A stretch of DNA of 64,000 nucleotides from Myxococcales bacterium (GCA_903642325.1 CAHJWM010000003.1:62001-126000); one strand, 5' to 3'. Positions 53,038-62,520 are shown, counted from the stretch's first letter. The notes: a model not told the origin generated them from the sequence alone. Numbers and translations: made by a program.

Positions 53038-54984
53038 ATGTCGAACGCAGGCAGCCCCCGGCTTTTGGAACGCCTGGTAGCGGACGGCCTGCTCGGGCCA
53101 GAGCAGCAGGAGGCAGCCCACAACTATATGCAGCGGAGCGGCGAACGCGTCGAAGAAGCGCTGCTGGATCTGAATTTTTTGGATGAGGTGGCCCTCCTCA
53201 AATACCTGGCCGCCCTCCACAAGACTCGCTTCGTCTCGACGGAGAAGCTGGCCAAGGCGGACATCGACCGCCTGACGCTCGACAAGGTGCCGAAGAAACT
53301 GGCCGAGCGTGAGCTGATCTTCCCCGTTCTCTACGACGCGGCGACGAATATCCTGAGCGTCGTCACGCCGAACCCGGACAATGCGCCGGCCCTCCACGAC
53401 ATCCAGCTCGCGTCCAACCTCAGAGAAGTTCGAGCGTTCGTCGGGCGCCCGCGCTCGGTGCGCGCCGCCATCAACAAGGGGTTCAATGGCGACATCCACG
53501 CCTTTGCGACGCTCGACCGCAGCGCTCACGAGCAGTTCACGACCATGCTCAACGTGTACGAGCGCAATCTGGTCAGTGAAGAGAGCCTCACGCTGTCCGT
53601 GGCCAAAGAGGCTTCTACTGGCGAGCGCGTGCTGTCGCCCCAAGATTTCAGCGCCGGTCGCAGTAACGCCGGCAGTGGCAAGGGTATCAACGACGAATCG
53701 TACGTCGAGACGTTGAACGTGCTGATCTCGTTGATCGAGAATACGCGCGCGGATCTGCGCGGGCACTCGGCCCATGTCTCCCGCCTGCTGAAGAAAATCT
53801 GCGAGCGCATTGGCCTGCCCGATACGACGCGCGCCGCCTTGGTGGTAGCTGGGCACATTCACGATCTGGGCAAGATGGGCGCCTATCATTTGACCGCGCT
53901 CAACGTGGCGGAGTACGAGGGGCATCGCTCGCAAGCGCAAAAGCAGTACAAATCGCCAACTCGCCTGCTGGAGGCCGTGCAGCTGCCGCGCGAGGTCGTG
54001 ACGGCCGTCGAGCAAATGTACGAGCGTTACGACGGCAAGGGCATGCCGGATGGTGCGGCGGCAAAAGAGATAGCTCTCGGCGCTCGGCTGCTCGCCATCG
54101 CCGACACCTACGCCGACCTCACGCAGAACCCCCGTAATCCCTTTCGAAAGGCATTACGCCCGGTGCAGGCGTGCGAAGTGCTCGAGCGTTATCGCGGCTC
54201 CGTCTTCGACCCTAACTTGGTCGACCTGTTCAAACACACGGTGACCGGCGAAGACCTGAAGGCGCGCCTCCTCGCCAATCGCTACCACGCCCTGATCGTC
54301 GATCCGGATCCAGAGGAGACTACGGTGCTCGAGCTGCGCATGATCGAGCAGGGCTTCGAAGTCTCGCAGGCGCGCGGCTCCGATCATGCGCTCAAATTAT
54401 TGGAGAAGGGCGACATCGAGATCGTCGTCAGCGAGCTCGACCTGCAACCGAACGATGGCTTCGAGCTGTTGGCCGAGGCGCGCAAACATCCGTGGGGCGC
54501 CAAGGTGCCTTGGGTCGTGATGACCGGCCGCGCCGGCGGCCGCACCGATGCGCAGCGCGCCTTCGAGCTCGGCGCGACCGACTTCATGACCAAGCCGGTC
54601 TCGGCGGATTTGTTGGTCGCCAAGTTGAAGCAGATCATCGAGCGTGAAGCGACGCGGGGTGGACCCGCCCGCGGCGTCGCTGGGTCACTGCAGGAAATGG
54701 GGCTGCCAGAGATGGTGCAGGTCCTCGGGTACGGTCGCAAAACGGGTTCGCTCAAAATCCGTTACGGGGCGAATTCTGGCGAGATCCATTTCGTGGGCGG
54801 CCTGATCTTCAATGCGCTCTGGGCCAACCTGCGTGGGGAAGAAGCCTTCTTCGCCATGCTCAGTTTGGTTGAGGGAGAATTTTCGCTGGATCCGAACTTT
54901 ACCGCGCCGCAGCAGGTGATTCAAGCCAGCCCGGAGGCTCTGCTTCTGGAAGGCATGCGGCGTCTAGATGAAGCGGCCAGGTAA
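53038..54984 (+). CDS. MshEN - degenerate HD-GYP - receiver - DUF4388 protein
   Basis: About 648 aa. Residues ~1-130 resemble the MshEN/GspE N-terminal fold known to bind cyclic di-GMP. An HD-type domain follows (~220-400) with AGHIHDLGK (HD at 275-276) intact, but the GYP segment reads MYERYDGKGMP, missing the His pair and the Tyr. A receiver-like domain (~415-540: ALIVDPDPEETTVLEL, DLQPNDGFELLAEA, TDFMTKPV) and a DUF4388 (PATAN-like) domain (~548-640) complete it. Probably a c-di-GMP- and phosphorylation-responsive regulator with doubtful phosphodiesterase activity. ATG 53038 chosen to match the MshEN start. Divergent from rplM. Confidence 0.87.
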   Translation: MSNAGSPRLLERLVADGLLGPEQQEAAHNYMQRSGERVEEALLDLNFLDEVALLKYLAALHKTRFVSTEKLAKADIDRLTLDKVPKKLAERELIFPVLYDAATNILSVVTPNPDNAPALHDIQLASNLREVRAFVGRPRSVRAAINKGFNGDIHAFATLDRSAHEQFTTMLNVYERNLVSEESLTLSVAKEASTGERVLSPQDFSAGRSNAGSGKGINDESYVETLNVLISLIENTRADLRGHSAHVSRLLKKICERIGLPDTTRAALVVAGHIHDLGKMGAYHLTALNVAEYEGHRSQAQKQYKSPTRLLEAVQLPREVVTAVEQMYERYDGKGMPDGAAAKEIALGARLLAIADTYADLTQNPRNPFRKALRPVQACEVLERYRGSVFDPNLVDLFKHTVTGEDLKARLLANRYHALIVDPDPEETTVLELRMIEQGFEVSQARGSDHALKLLEKGDIEIVVSELDLQPNDGFELLAEARKHPWGAKVPWVVMTGRAGGRTDAQRAFELGATDFMTKPVSADLLVAKLKQIIEREATRGGPARGVAGSLQEMGLPEMVQVLGYGRKTGSLKIRYGANSGEIHFVGGLIFNALWANLRGEEAFFAMLSLVEGEFSLDPNFTAPQQVIQASPEALLLEGMRRLDEAAR

Positions 54985-55099
54985 GTCGGCGGCGGCGCGA
55001 ACCTAGCTTTTAGGTTCGTACGACCGAAGCCAGCGCGAGTGTCGTCACCCAGGTGCGGTCGCGCGTGGTATCTTGTCACTCTTCGCGAAGGGTTTGCTG

Positions 55100-55663
55100 G
55101 TGTCGAACGTGCCCCCCCCACTGCTCGGCTTCAACAATAACGTTCGGCACCGGGGCCGCATCTTTCACATTCAGACCGAGGACTCGGGCGTCAAAAACTC
55201 ACGCCTCGTCACGCACTTGTTTGCGGACGGCGGGCGCGTCATCCGAACCACGCGTACCGAGTACGCGGAGCACTTGGCGCGCTCGGACATGCAGGCCTTC
55301 GTGCGCGGCTTGATGAAGGAACAGCACAAGGCGATGTTCATGGCTTTGCGCATGGGCGAGCTCGATACCTTGCTCGAAAACGCGTGCGGTCCATTCGAGC
55401 AGCCGCTGCAGCCGAGCAACGCGCCGCCGGCAATAGCCTCCGCGCCGCCCCCACAAGCCCCCCCGCCGCCCGAGCTCCGGCCCAACCTGGCGCCAACCGA
55501 CGGCAGTGTGCCGTCCAGCCGGTCGCGGCCCTCGGCGCGCTTCGCCGCCGCCCCGTCCAAGAGCTCGTCCTCGATCTTCGGCGAAGGTGAGATCAGCGAG
55601 CAGTCCCTGGATGAAGTGATCCTGAGCTACCTGGCAGAGGACTCGGACGACCCTGCCGACTAG
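55100..55663 (+). CDS. Conserved myxobacterial protein with GFNNNVRH motif
   Basis: About 187 aa from GTG 55100, which has AAGGG seven bases upstream; the frame also opens at a TTG at 55073. Residues ~5-75 (LLGFNNNVRHRGRIFHIQTEDSG, THLFADGGRVIRTTRTEYAEH, MKEQHKAMFMALRMGE) form a compact domain that I have seen repeatedly in myxobacteria without a function. The rest is a Pro/Ala/Ser linker and a short acidic tail. Cytosolic. Convergent with the photolyase gene (four-base gap). Confidence 0.8.
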   Translation: MSNVPPPLLGFNNNVRHRGRIFHIQTEDSGVKNSRLVTHLFADGGRVIRTTRTEYAEHLARSDMQAFVRGLMKEQHKAMFMALRMGELDTLLENACGPFEQPLQPSNAPPAIASAPPPQAPPPPELRPNLAPTDGSVPSSRSRPSARFAAAPSKSSSSIFGEGEISEQSLDEVILSYLAEDSDDPAD

Positions 55664-55667
55664 CTTG

Positions 55668-57137
55668 CTAGGCGCCGAAACGCGCCAGGTACGCAGCAAG
55701 CCACAGCTTCTTCTCCGTGTTTGCTGACGACATGTAGCGCACGGTGCCGAAGATCGGACGTACGGGACCCCAGGCGCGATCGTAGCGTCCGAAGCACCAC
55801 AAGATACCGCTGTAAGAATTGGGATCACGGCCGTCGACGGCGTAGCGATCATTCAGGTACACGGCGGTCGACAGCGCTTGCTCCGGCGTCTCGCCCCACT
55901 CCAGGATCTTCTTGCCCCACAGCATGCGCAAATAGTTGTGAATGCGGCCTTCTCGCAAAAGCTCACGCTGCGCCGCATTCCAAATCGGGTCGTAGGTCTC
56001 GGCCGCCTCCAATCGCTCGCGGGAGAACAGCGCGGGCCGCGGGTCGCGCGCGTGCTCTTGGAGGGTCTTCTGCGACCATGCGGGCAGGGACGAGAAGCCG
56101 CAATAATCTGAGCTGTGAGCACAGTAATTGAGGCCGAGCTCACGCCAGGTCAGAAGCTGATCCAGAAACGCCTCCGCGCTCGCACGCATATTCCAAAACC
56201 CCGCGCGTGCGCCACGTGCCCGTGGGCCCAGCGCGTCGGGCGTCCAATCCTCCCGCTCGGCGATCGCCCTTACGATCCGATGCGCGGAGAGTTGGCCAAA
56301 GTGCAGGTAGGGCGATAGTCCACTGGTCGCCGCCTTGTCCGGGTGATTCCGTTCCTCGGCGTAGCGCTCGAGGTTGTTTTCCAAGAAGAACGCCAGCGCG
56401 CGCTCTGCGGCCCGCAGCCCGCCCCGGTAGCCGACGACCGGTACTGTGTGGTCGACGGGTAGCGCGGCTAAGGCACTCGGTTTACCTGCCAAGAGGTCCG
56501 GAGGAGCGCTCGGCCAACGCTCGAGGAGACGCGCCGAAAGCGTTGTCTTGGGCAGTCCGAGCCCCCGTAGAGGTGCGGCGACGGGCGACGCCGCCCAATG
56601 CTCCTCGAACGTCTTCTGGAGCGAACGCCGAAAGTCGAAGGCTCGAAAGCATGGCTTGCCCAGGGCACGGATCGGGAGCACGCCGTTCGAATCCACTGCC
56701 TCGAGCCGCACCGGTAGCTTCTTGCCAGCGGCCTCGATCATGCTCGGCAAGAAGAAGCAGGGAAAATCGTCGGTGACGACGAGCGCTGCGTCATTGGCCA
56801 TGGCCTCCAAGAGCCCGCGGCCCGCGCCCGGCTGTGGCTCGACATACGCATGATACGCGACGCCCGCCTTCTGAAAAGCCGACGCGTTGTCGACCATGCC
56901 GTCGATCACGAAGCGATGAAAGCGATCGCTCGCGTAGGGATACCCCGCGCGGAGCGCCTCGAGCACCACGAGCGGCTTTTTCAGGCGCTTGGCGTGCTCG
57001 ATAGCCCGGTCGAGCGCGAAGTTGTCGTGTGTACGCCGCGCCGCAATCATCCAATAAAGGACGTACGTCGCCGCCGCGCGGATCTCTCTATCATTCACCG
57101 CGCGAATGCGCAGCGCCGGGACAGTGGCTGGCGGCAT
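55668..57137 (-). CDS. Class II-like deoxyribodipyrimidine photolyase
   Basis: About 489 aa flavoprotein that uses blue/near-UV light to repair cyclobutane pyrimidine dimers. YVLYWMIAARRTHDNFALDRAIEHAKRLKKPLVV is the antenna-domain start; the FAD-binding C-terminal half has SGLSPYLHFGQLS, LGLNYCAH, IHNYLRMLWGKKILEW and NSYSGILWCFGRYDRAWGPVRPIFG, features of class II enzymes. Start set at ATG 57137; the frame is open upstream but that part is not family-like. Confidence 0.93.
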   Translation of the reverse strand: MPPATVPALRIRAVNDREIRAAATYVLYWMIAARRTHDNFALDRAIEHAKRLKKPLVVLEALRAGYPYASDRFHRFVIDGMVDNASAFQKAGVAYHAYVEPQPGAGRGLLEAMANDAALVVTDDFPCFFLPSMIEAAGKKLPVRLEAVDSNGVLPIRALGKPCFRAFDFRRSLQKTFEEHWAASPVAAPLRGLGLPKTTLSARLLERWPSAPPDLLAGKPSALAALPVDHTVPVVGYRGGLRAAERALAFFLENNLERYAEERNHPDKAATSGLSPYLHFGQLSAHRIVRAIAEREDWTPDALGPRARGARAGFWNMRASAEAFLDQLLTWRELGLNYCAHSSDYCGFSSLPAWSQKTLQEHARDPRPALFSRERLEAAETYDPIWNAAQRELLREGRIHNYLRMLWGKKILEWGETPEQALSTAVYLNDRYAVDGRDPNSYSGILWCFGRYDRAWGPVRPIFGTVRYMSSANTEKKLWLAAYLARFGA

Positions 57138-57294
57138 CGCCGTCCACCGTGGCACAGCCGCTCCGCTCGCGTGCTTTCTGTCTAGATCTTCGGCCGCGTT
57201 CGGGCTTCGAGCAAGCGGGCGATCGCGATCCAGCATCGCACCCCGCGCCGAGCCAACCGCCGCCGAGCTCGGCTAGCATCGGGCGGTCGTGAGC

Positions 57295-58503
57295 TCAGTA
57301 CACGACGCGCAGGTCCATGGGCGTGAAGGGGGCATCGACATTGCCATTCCACCAGAGGAGCTGGTCATCGGCATCGGCGACGAGGTTTTCGCCCTCGAGC
57401 TCCGTGCCCGCGTTCGTGACCAAGGCGTTTGCGGAGGCAATGTGAACGTTAGGGGCCACCGCCAAGGGCTGCTTGGCCGAGTCGAAGCCCATGAAGATGG
57501 GCTCATTGCTGGCAGCCTCGAGCGCGACCGCGGCGCTGTGAGCGCTCTTTGCGGAGCGATGCGCGTACGGAGAGCTCAGATAGACGGTACTTTGGATGAG
57601 TGATTGGCCGGGCGTGGGCACGAAATTCCAGGCTCGATCGATGAACGAGGAAATGAGCGCGCCGTTTGCGTCCCTCGCGACCGCCTGCACCCCGGTTGGG
57701 CGCTCGGTGAAGGTGATCAAGCCGTGGGCGGCCTGACCAGGGATAGGAGTGTTGATGGCTCGAAAGCTTTGCTTCCAAGTGTAGCGCTTGAAAACTTGGG
57801 TCGCTCCGTCATGCGTCGCTGACACGTACGCGCTGCGGTCCGAGTACCAGGCCACGAGCGTCGATTCAGCGAACGCTTGCGCGCCTTTCGGGCCTTGCAT
57901 GGGCTGGACGTGCCAGGTGTTTCGATAGGCGGTGAACGTGAACAGCTGGTTCAGTGGATTGCGTACCGCGATCGAAACGCGCCCCGCGTCGTCCAGGTCC
58001 GCGATCACGGGGTTACAGTTGCTGGCCAAGCTCCCGAATCGGGAATAGGTCGATAGATCGAGCTCCTCGGCCACCTGATCGCCCTGATAAAAAAGCTCGA
58101 TCAGTCGATTGTCGGAGGAGCGATACACGACCTCGACATGGTCGTGCGGGGAGACCGACCAGGAGCTGGCCGAGGGGGTGCCTGCGCATGGAACGGAGGA
58201 CTCGACGGTCCAAGCGCCCCACCGCGCATCGCGATCAGCCCGCACGCGGCGCTGCAACCGATGATCGCGGCTGCAAGCAAACAGCCACAATTGACGCGCG
58301 CGCGCCGCGTGCCCTGGAGAGGTGGGCGCGGGGGCCCCCAGCACCCCCACGGCGGCCGCCGCCGGGCGATCGGAGGGCAAGTCGAGGGCCTGCCCGCTTT
58401 CACTCGGGTGATCTCCTCTACCGGCGAGCTCCGGCTCCGGCGCGCTGCATGCTGGAACAGCGAGCATCATCAGCGCGATTCCTATCCACGATTCACGCAT
58501 CAT
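57295..58503 (-). CDS. Lipoprotein with repeated beta-propeller-like units
   Basis: About 402 aa. Start at ATG 58503 or the adjacent ATG 58500, giving signal peptide and lipobox AVPACSAPEPE. After a ~60-residue linker the protein is made of repeated beta units with W/Y and polar turns (WGAWTVESSVPC, HVEVVYRSSDNRLIELFY, VSIAVRNPLNQLFTFTAYRNTWHV, VSATHDGATQVFKRY). This spacing recalls fucose-type or PLL-like lectin propellers, but similarity is too weak for a name. Surface location likely. Confidence 0.7.
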   Translation of the reverse strand: MMRESWIGIALMMLAVPACSAPEPELAGRGDHPSESGQALDLPSDRPAAAAVGVLGAPAPTSPGHAARARQLWLFACSRDHRLQRRVRADRDARWGAWTVESSVPCAGTPSASSWSVSPHDHVEVVYRSSDNRLIELFYQGDQVAEELDLSTYSRFGSLASNCNPVIADLDDAGRVSIAVRNPLNQLFTFTAYRNTWHVQPMQGPKGAQAFAESTLVAWYSDRSAYVSATHDGATQVFKRYTWKQSFRAINTPIPGQAAHGLITFTERPTGVQAVARDANGALISSFIDRAWNFVPTPGQSLIQSTVYLSSPYAHRSAKSAHSAAVALEAASNEPIFMGFDSAKQPLAVAPNVHIASANALVTNAGTELEGENLVADADDQLLWWNGNVDAPFTPMDLRVVY

Positions 58504-58684
58504 TGATCGAGATTCGACGATCTGGACGCGAGCGTCAATCCGCGCGCGGAGACGCGTGGCAAGCCAGGGCGATCTGGCGTCCCGAGGCGGGATTCGCGGC
58601 ACACGCCGCCGGGCGTTTCCCCAGTGCACGATATCTCGCCGTCGAGCACTGGGGGGCCGACGCTCCGGTTGCTTTGGGCCGGGT

Positions 58685-59206
58685 TCAAATGCCGCTCACG
58701 CCTTCGTGCTGTAATAACCAGCGTTTTCGCGTCAGGCCCCCGCCGTAACCGGTGAGCGAAGCGTTTGCTCCGATCACGCGGTGACAAGGGACGAGGATCG
58801 CGATTGGATTCGAGCCATTGGCGAGACCGACGGCGCGTACCGCGGCGGGGCGACCGATCGTTTTGGCGAGTGCGCCATAGCTCGAGGTCTGGCCGCGAGG
58901 AATGCGCCGGAGCGCACTCCACACGTCGCTTTGAAAGGGGGTGCCGTTCAACGCCACTCGTAGGTCCGTAATGGCGTCGTGCTCACCGTCGAAGTAAGCG
59001 ATCAACGCGCGCCGGTTGGGCGAGGCCCGGCTCGCCTCGCGCAGGCGCAACGTTCGGCCACGATGATAGATGCGCAGCAAGCGTTGCATGCGCTCGTCAT
59101 GGTCTTCCCAGTCCAGTGCGCGGACGTGGCATTGGCCATCACTGACGAGCACCATACGGCCCGTCGGGGTGTCGAAGCGCTCGATGTCGAAGGTCTCGGT
59201 TTGCAT
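58685..59206 (-). CDS. ogt: Methylated-DNA-protein-cysteine methyltransferase
   Basis: 173 aa. Suicide repair of O6-methylguanine in DNA. Acceptor Cys141 lies in VPCHRVIG; FQSDVWSALRRIPRGQTSSYGALA and the terminal YGGGLTRKRWLLQHE are family hallmarks. ATG 59206 has GAGGAG seven bases upstream, which decides the start although the frame is open earlier. Divergently arranged with the ada-alkA fusion gene; both probably respond to alkylation damage from the 144-base gap. Confidence 0.95.
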   Translation of the reverse strand: MQTETFDIERFDTPTGRMVLVSDGQCHVRALDWEDHDERMQRLLRIYHRGRTLRLREASRASPNRRALIAYFDGEHDAITDLRVALNGTPFQSDVWSALRRIPRGQTSSYGALAKTIGRPAAVRAVGLANGSNPIAILVPCHRVIGANASLTGYGGGLTRKRWLLQHEGVSGI

Positions 59207-59350
59207 GTGCTGGCTCCTCGGCTCGGCGAGCAGTGTCGCGCTGAATGGCAAAATCAGCTGGCGGAATACGGACATCATCGTAACCCGCGCACGCGCCATC
59301 GATGTCCGAAAACCGCTAGAAGCAGGCGGCGGCGTGTGGCACGAACCGTC

Positions 59351-60802
59351 ATGGATCTCGACCACGACGCTTGTTATCGTGCGCTTTCTCAGCGCGACTC
59401 GCGCTTCGACGGCCGATTTTTTACGGCGGTGAAGACGACTGGCATTTACTGCCGGCCCGTCTGCGCGGCGCGCACGCCGCAGGCCAAGAACGTGGTCTTC
59501 TATGCGACCGCGGCCGCCGCCCAAGAGGCGGGCTTCCGCCCCTGCTTGCGCTGTCGCCCGGAGACCGCGCCGGACATGGGAGCTTGGCGCGGAACCTCGA
59601 ACACGGTGTCACGGGCTCTGTCGCTGATCGAGCTCGGTGCGCTGGATCACGGAGATGTCGAGGCGCTCGGGGATCGGTTGGGGGTGGGGGAGCGCCAGCT
59701 GCGTCGCTTATTTCGGCAGCACCTGGGCGCGTCTCCGGTCGCGGTGGCCCAGACGCGCCGCGTGCTGCTCGCCAAGCAGCTCATTCACGAGACCCATTTG
59801 CCCATGGCCGAGATCGCGTTCGCCTCTGGGTTCGGTAGCGTGCGCCGTTTCAACGAGGCGTTCACCGCCCTTTTCAAGCGCTCCCCAGGCGAGCTTCGGC
59901 GCTTGGGTGGGGAGGACGTGGCCGTGGGTGGAAACGGCGAGTTTAGCCTGAGTCTGCGCTACCAGCCGCCTTACGACTGGGCGGCGATGCTCGCGTTCTT
60001 GCGAGCTCGCGCCATCGCCGGATTGGAAGTCGTGAGCGACGACTGTTACTCGCGTACCATTGCCATTGACGGCGCTCAGGGCTCCGTTTCGGTCCGACGG
60101 GGCGGCGCCAACGCATTCCGCGCAGGCATTCGGGTATCGAAGCTAGCCATCGTGCCAAATGTCATTGCGCGCTTGCGCCGCGTCTTGGATCTCGCCGCTG
60201 ATCCGCTCGCCATCTCGCGGCACCTGTCGAAAGATGCGGTGCTAGCGCCGCTGGTTGCCAAACGGCCCGGGCTGCGTGTGCCCGGCGCCTGGGACGGCTT
60301 CGAGCTAGCGATCCGCGCCGTGCTCGGGCAGCAGATCAGCGTCGCGGTCGCGGTGCGCTTGGCCGCACGCTTGGTCGCTCGCTACGGCGAGCCCATGGCT
60401 GCTCCCGCGGTCGGCCTCAGCCGCCTGTTTCCGCGGCCCGAGGCGCTCGCGAGCGCTGATTTGTCCGCGCTCGGCATGCCCAAAAGCCGCGCGGGAACGC
60501 TCTCGGCGGTCGCCGCCGCGGTGGTCGCCGATCCAGACCTGTTTAGCGTTCACCGCGGCCTGGAAGCGGCCGTCACACGCCTGCGCGCCATCCGCGGCGT
60601 CGGCGAATGGACCGCTCAGTACATCGCTCTCCGTCAACTCCGCGAGCCCGACGCGTTCCCTGCCTCCGATCTGGGCCTCATGCGCGCGCTCGTCGACGAG
60701 CGAGGCAACCGCCCCGGCATTCAGGAAGTGCTCGCGCGGGCCGAGCTTTGGCGGCCCTGGCGTGCGTACGCTGCGCAGCACCTATGGGCGGGCTCGAGCT
60801 AG
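59351..60802 (+). CDS. Ada N-terminal/AraC - AlkA fusion (alkylation sensor and DNA-3-methyladenine glycosylase)
   Basis: 483 aa. Ada-type zinc domain (~1-75) with Cys34, Cys38, Cys65 and Cys68 (GIYCRPVC, CLRCRP); Cys38 is the expected methylphosphotriester acceptor. An AraC helix-turn-helix domain (~88-185) follows, then an AlkA-type glycosylase (~195-483): N-terminal TBP-like lobe, QQISVAVAVRLAARLV, helix-hairpin-helix IRGVGEWTAQYIALR and catalytic Asp in FPASDLGL. It couples sensing of methylated DNA, transcription activation and 3-methyladenine excision. Fusions of this kind occur across proteobacteria and actinobacteria. Confidence 0.95.
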   Translation: MDLDHDACYRALSQRDSRFDGRFFTAVKTTGIYCRPVCAARTPQAKNVVFYATAAAAQEAGFRPCLRCRPETAPDMGAWRGTSNTVSRALSLIELGALDHGDVEALGDRLGVGERQLRRLFRQHLGASPVAVAQTRRVLLAKQLIHETHLPMAEIAFASGFGSVRRFNEAFTALFKRSPGELRRLGGEDVAVGGNGEFSLSLRYQPPYDWAAMLAFLRARAIAGLEVVSDDCYSRTIAIDGAQGSVSVRRGGANAFRAGIRVSKLAIVPNVIARLRRVLDLAADPLAISRHLSKDAVLAPLVAKRPGLRVPGAWDGFELAIRAVLGQQISVAVAVRLAARLVARYGEPMAAPAVGLSRLFPRPEALASADLSALGMPKSRAGTLSAVAAAVVADPDLFSVHRGLEAAVTRLRAIRGVGEWTAQYIALRQLREPDAFPASDLGLMRALVDERGNRPGIQEVLARAELWRPWRAYAAQHLWAGSS

Positions 60803-60981
60803 TTGGTGCGCTGAACGCGACGCGACGCCGAAGGCTGCGACGAGGCGCGCTGCAACGCGCGATCATCAACCCATGACCCGAATGGCGATTGCGGAACCCG
60901 AAGGGCTCGAAGGGATGCAAGTCCTTCCATGGACTTAGGGGCGAACGTTGCCGGGGGGCCGCATGGAGCTAACCGTCCATC

Positions 60982-61257
60982 GTGCCGAGCGACATCGACT
61001 GCGCAAAGATCGATCGCTGGATTGCGGCGGCCGCGGACAACCGGCTCGTGGAAACAACCCGGCGTGGCGATTTTTGGCACACTCAGGCGCTGGAAGACGG
61101 CGATGTCGTGTACGAAGAGACCGAGCTCGGCAATGACGAGCCGATGATGGAGCTTTTAGCGGCTTGGTGCGAGCGCCGTATCAAGGTCGAGCTGCGCCCG
61201 CCCGTCAAAACCAGTGCCGAGTCACTGCCCGGACGGGGACACACGCAGCGGAGCTGA
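60982..61257 (+). CDS. Small hypothetical protein
   Basis: 91 aa, GTG start. Acidic, no signal peptide (DRWIAAAADNRLVETTRRGDFWHT, GDVVYEETELGNDEPMMELLAAWCERRIKVEL). Third-position GC bias is coding-like across the frame, unlike the flanking 180 bases upstream, which hold only a small AAGTCC/GGACTT inverted repeat (60919-60936). No family recognised and no strong ribosome site. Confidence 0.5.
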   Translation: MPSDIDCAKIDRWIAAAADNRLVETTRRGDFWHTQALEDGDVVYEETELGNDEPMMELLAAWCERRIKVELRPPVKTSAESLPGRGHTQRS

Positions 61258-61340
61258 GCCGCACCGCGGGTGCACTGCGCGCAGGCGCAATTCGAAGAGG
61301 GCAAGTCGGCGCGACGCTGCCAGCGCCGCGCCGAGCCGCA

Positions 61341-61874
61341 TCATGCGTTGGCTGCTTTGGGTACCGACGAATCGCTGGTGACGGAGACGTCGTGCGCGTG
61401 GTGTTTCTCGAACGTAGCGCGGGCGCGCTTTTCGCCATCGTTGTCGATGACGTGCACGGCGATCAGAATGTTACCGCCGTGAACTTTGCCCTCATAGGTT
61501 TTGGCTTCGATTTCCGGGATGCCCAGACCGACGAGCGCGCCGGCTACACCGCCCAGTGTGGCACCCGCCGCGGCGCCGCTCAGAGCCGCCATCAAGGGCC
61601 CAGCCGCGATGAACGGGCCCACGCCCGGAATGGCCAGGGCACCAATGCCCGCTAGGAGCCCGATTGTGCCGCCGATCAAACCGCCGGCGCCTACGCCCGC
61701 GACTGCGCCTTCCGGCGCCTTCGTGTTGTGCTCATGAGCGAAGTCTTTGGTGCCGCGTTTATCGGGGAATAGCACCGAAATATCAGACGATGCCACATTG
61801 CCGACGCGCAGCTCACTCACGATCTGCTCCGCTTGAATTTCGCTTTCCACGATGCCGATGACTGATTTTTTCAT
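61341..61874 (-). CDS. General-stress-type protein with glycine-zipper segments
   Basis: 177 aa. N-terminal ferredoxin-like fold (MKKSVIGIVESEIQAEQIVSELRVGNVASSDISVLFPD), as in the GSP17M/YflT and DUF1269-like families, a central Gly/Ala-rich membrane-like segment (~60-115: GVGAGGLIGGTIGLLAGIGALAIPGVGPF) and a C-terminal beta strand region with His-rich end (EKHHAHDVSV). Such proteins are commonly induced by stress. Clustered with the BON lipoprotein gene on the same strand (10-base gap), so probably one transcript. Confidence 0.8.
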   Translation of the reverse strand: MKKSVIGIVESEIQAEQIVSELRVGNVASSDISVLFPDKRGTKDFAHEHNTKAPEGAVAGVGAGGLIGGTIGLLAGIGALAIPGVGPFIAAGPLMAALSGAAAGATLGGVAGALVGLGIPEIEAKTYEGKVHGGNILIAVHVIDNDGEKRARATFEKHHAHDVSVTSDSSVPKAANA

Positions 61875-61884
61875 GGTTCTGCCC

Positions 61885-62520
61885 TCACTTTTTGACTTCT
61901 AAAAGGTTATCCACTTGGCCGGCGCCGGCTGCGCTCTTTGCGGCGGCTTCGATCGCGCTGCGCTCGGCGTCGGTTTTTACCGGCCCGCGAAGAGTGACCT
62001 TGCCGTTGACGGTGATGATCTTGACGTTCTTCGCGCCAAACGAGAGCGAGCCGTCGCGCATGAGGGCTTGCCGGATTTGCTGGGTGATTTTGAGGTCACT
62101 CGTGCCTTCCCCTTGATCCATCGGGGTCAGGTTTTTGCCGCCCTTGTCGCGTGCATTCACGCGCGTATTGTCGGGCGCGTTCGTGGGCGGCGTTTGCGCG
62201 GGCATGGCCGCCGCGTTGCTTGCGGTCATGTCCGGCGCGGTGTTTGTGGCGCTCGGCGGCGTCATCGCGCTCGCCTGGGCCCCCGCGGGGTTTGCCGTGC
62301 TCGGCGCCGTTGCGTGATGGGCCGCGACACCGGCGTTCGCGCCATTGACATCACTCGCAGCGGACGCGCTTCCGTCGTTCGAGGCGGGCGCGAAGTTTGC
62401 GCTGCTGGACGGAGTGCTGGACGCTTCGTCAATGGACGCGGCCGAGGCCGCTGGCGGAGGGCTATTCGACGAGCAGGCCGCAGCCAGCGCGCCAATCGCA
62501 AAAATTTCCAGGTACTTCAT
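61885..62520 (-). CDS. BON-domain lipoprotein
   Basis: 211 aa from ATG 62520. Signal peptide with lipobox LAAAC, a ~110-residue Ala/Ser/Pro/Asn linker, and one BON domain (~140-211: SDLKITQQIRQALMRDGSLSFGAKNVKIITVNGKVTLRGPVKT), as in OsmY-type periplasmic stress proteins thought to contact phospholipids. The frame is open ~200 bases upstream without signal features, so that extension is rejected. First gene of a pair with the glycine-zipper protein. Confidence 0.85.
   Translation of the reverse strand: MKYLEIFAIGALAAACSSNSPPPAASAASIDEASSTPSSSANFAPASNDGSASAASDVNGANAGVAAHHATAPSTANPAGAQASAMTPPSATNTAPDMTASNAAAMPAQTPPTNAPDNTRVNARDKGGKNLTPMDQGEGTSDLKITQQIRQALMRDGSLSFGAKNVKIITVNGKVTLRGPVKTDAERSAIEAAAKSAAGAGQVDNLLEVKK

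Noticed and set aside
52948-54015. 355-codon minus-strand frame across the HD-GYP gene
   Set aside because: Antisense shadow of the MshEN and HD region.
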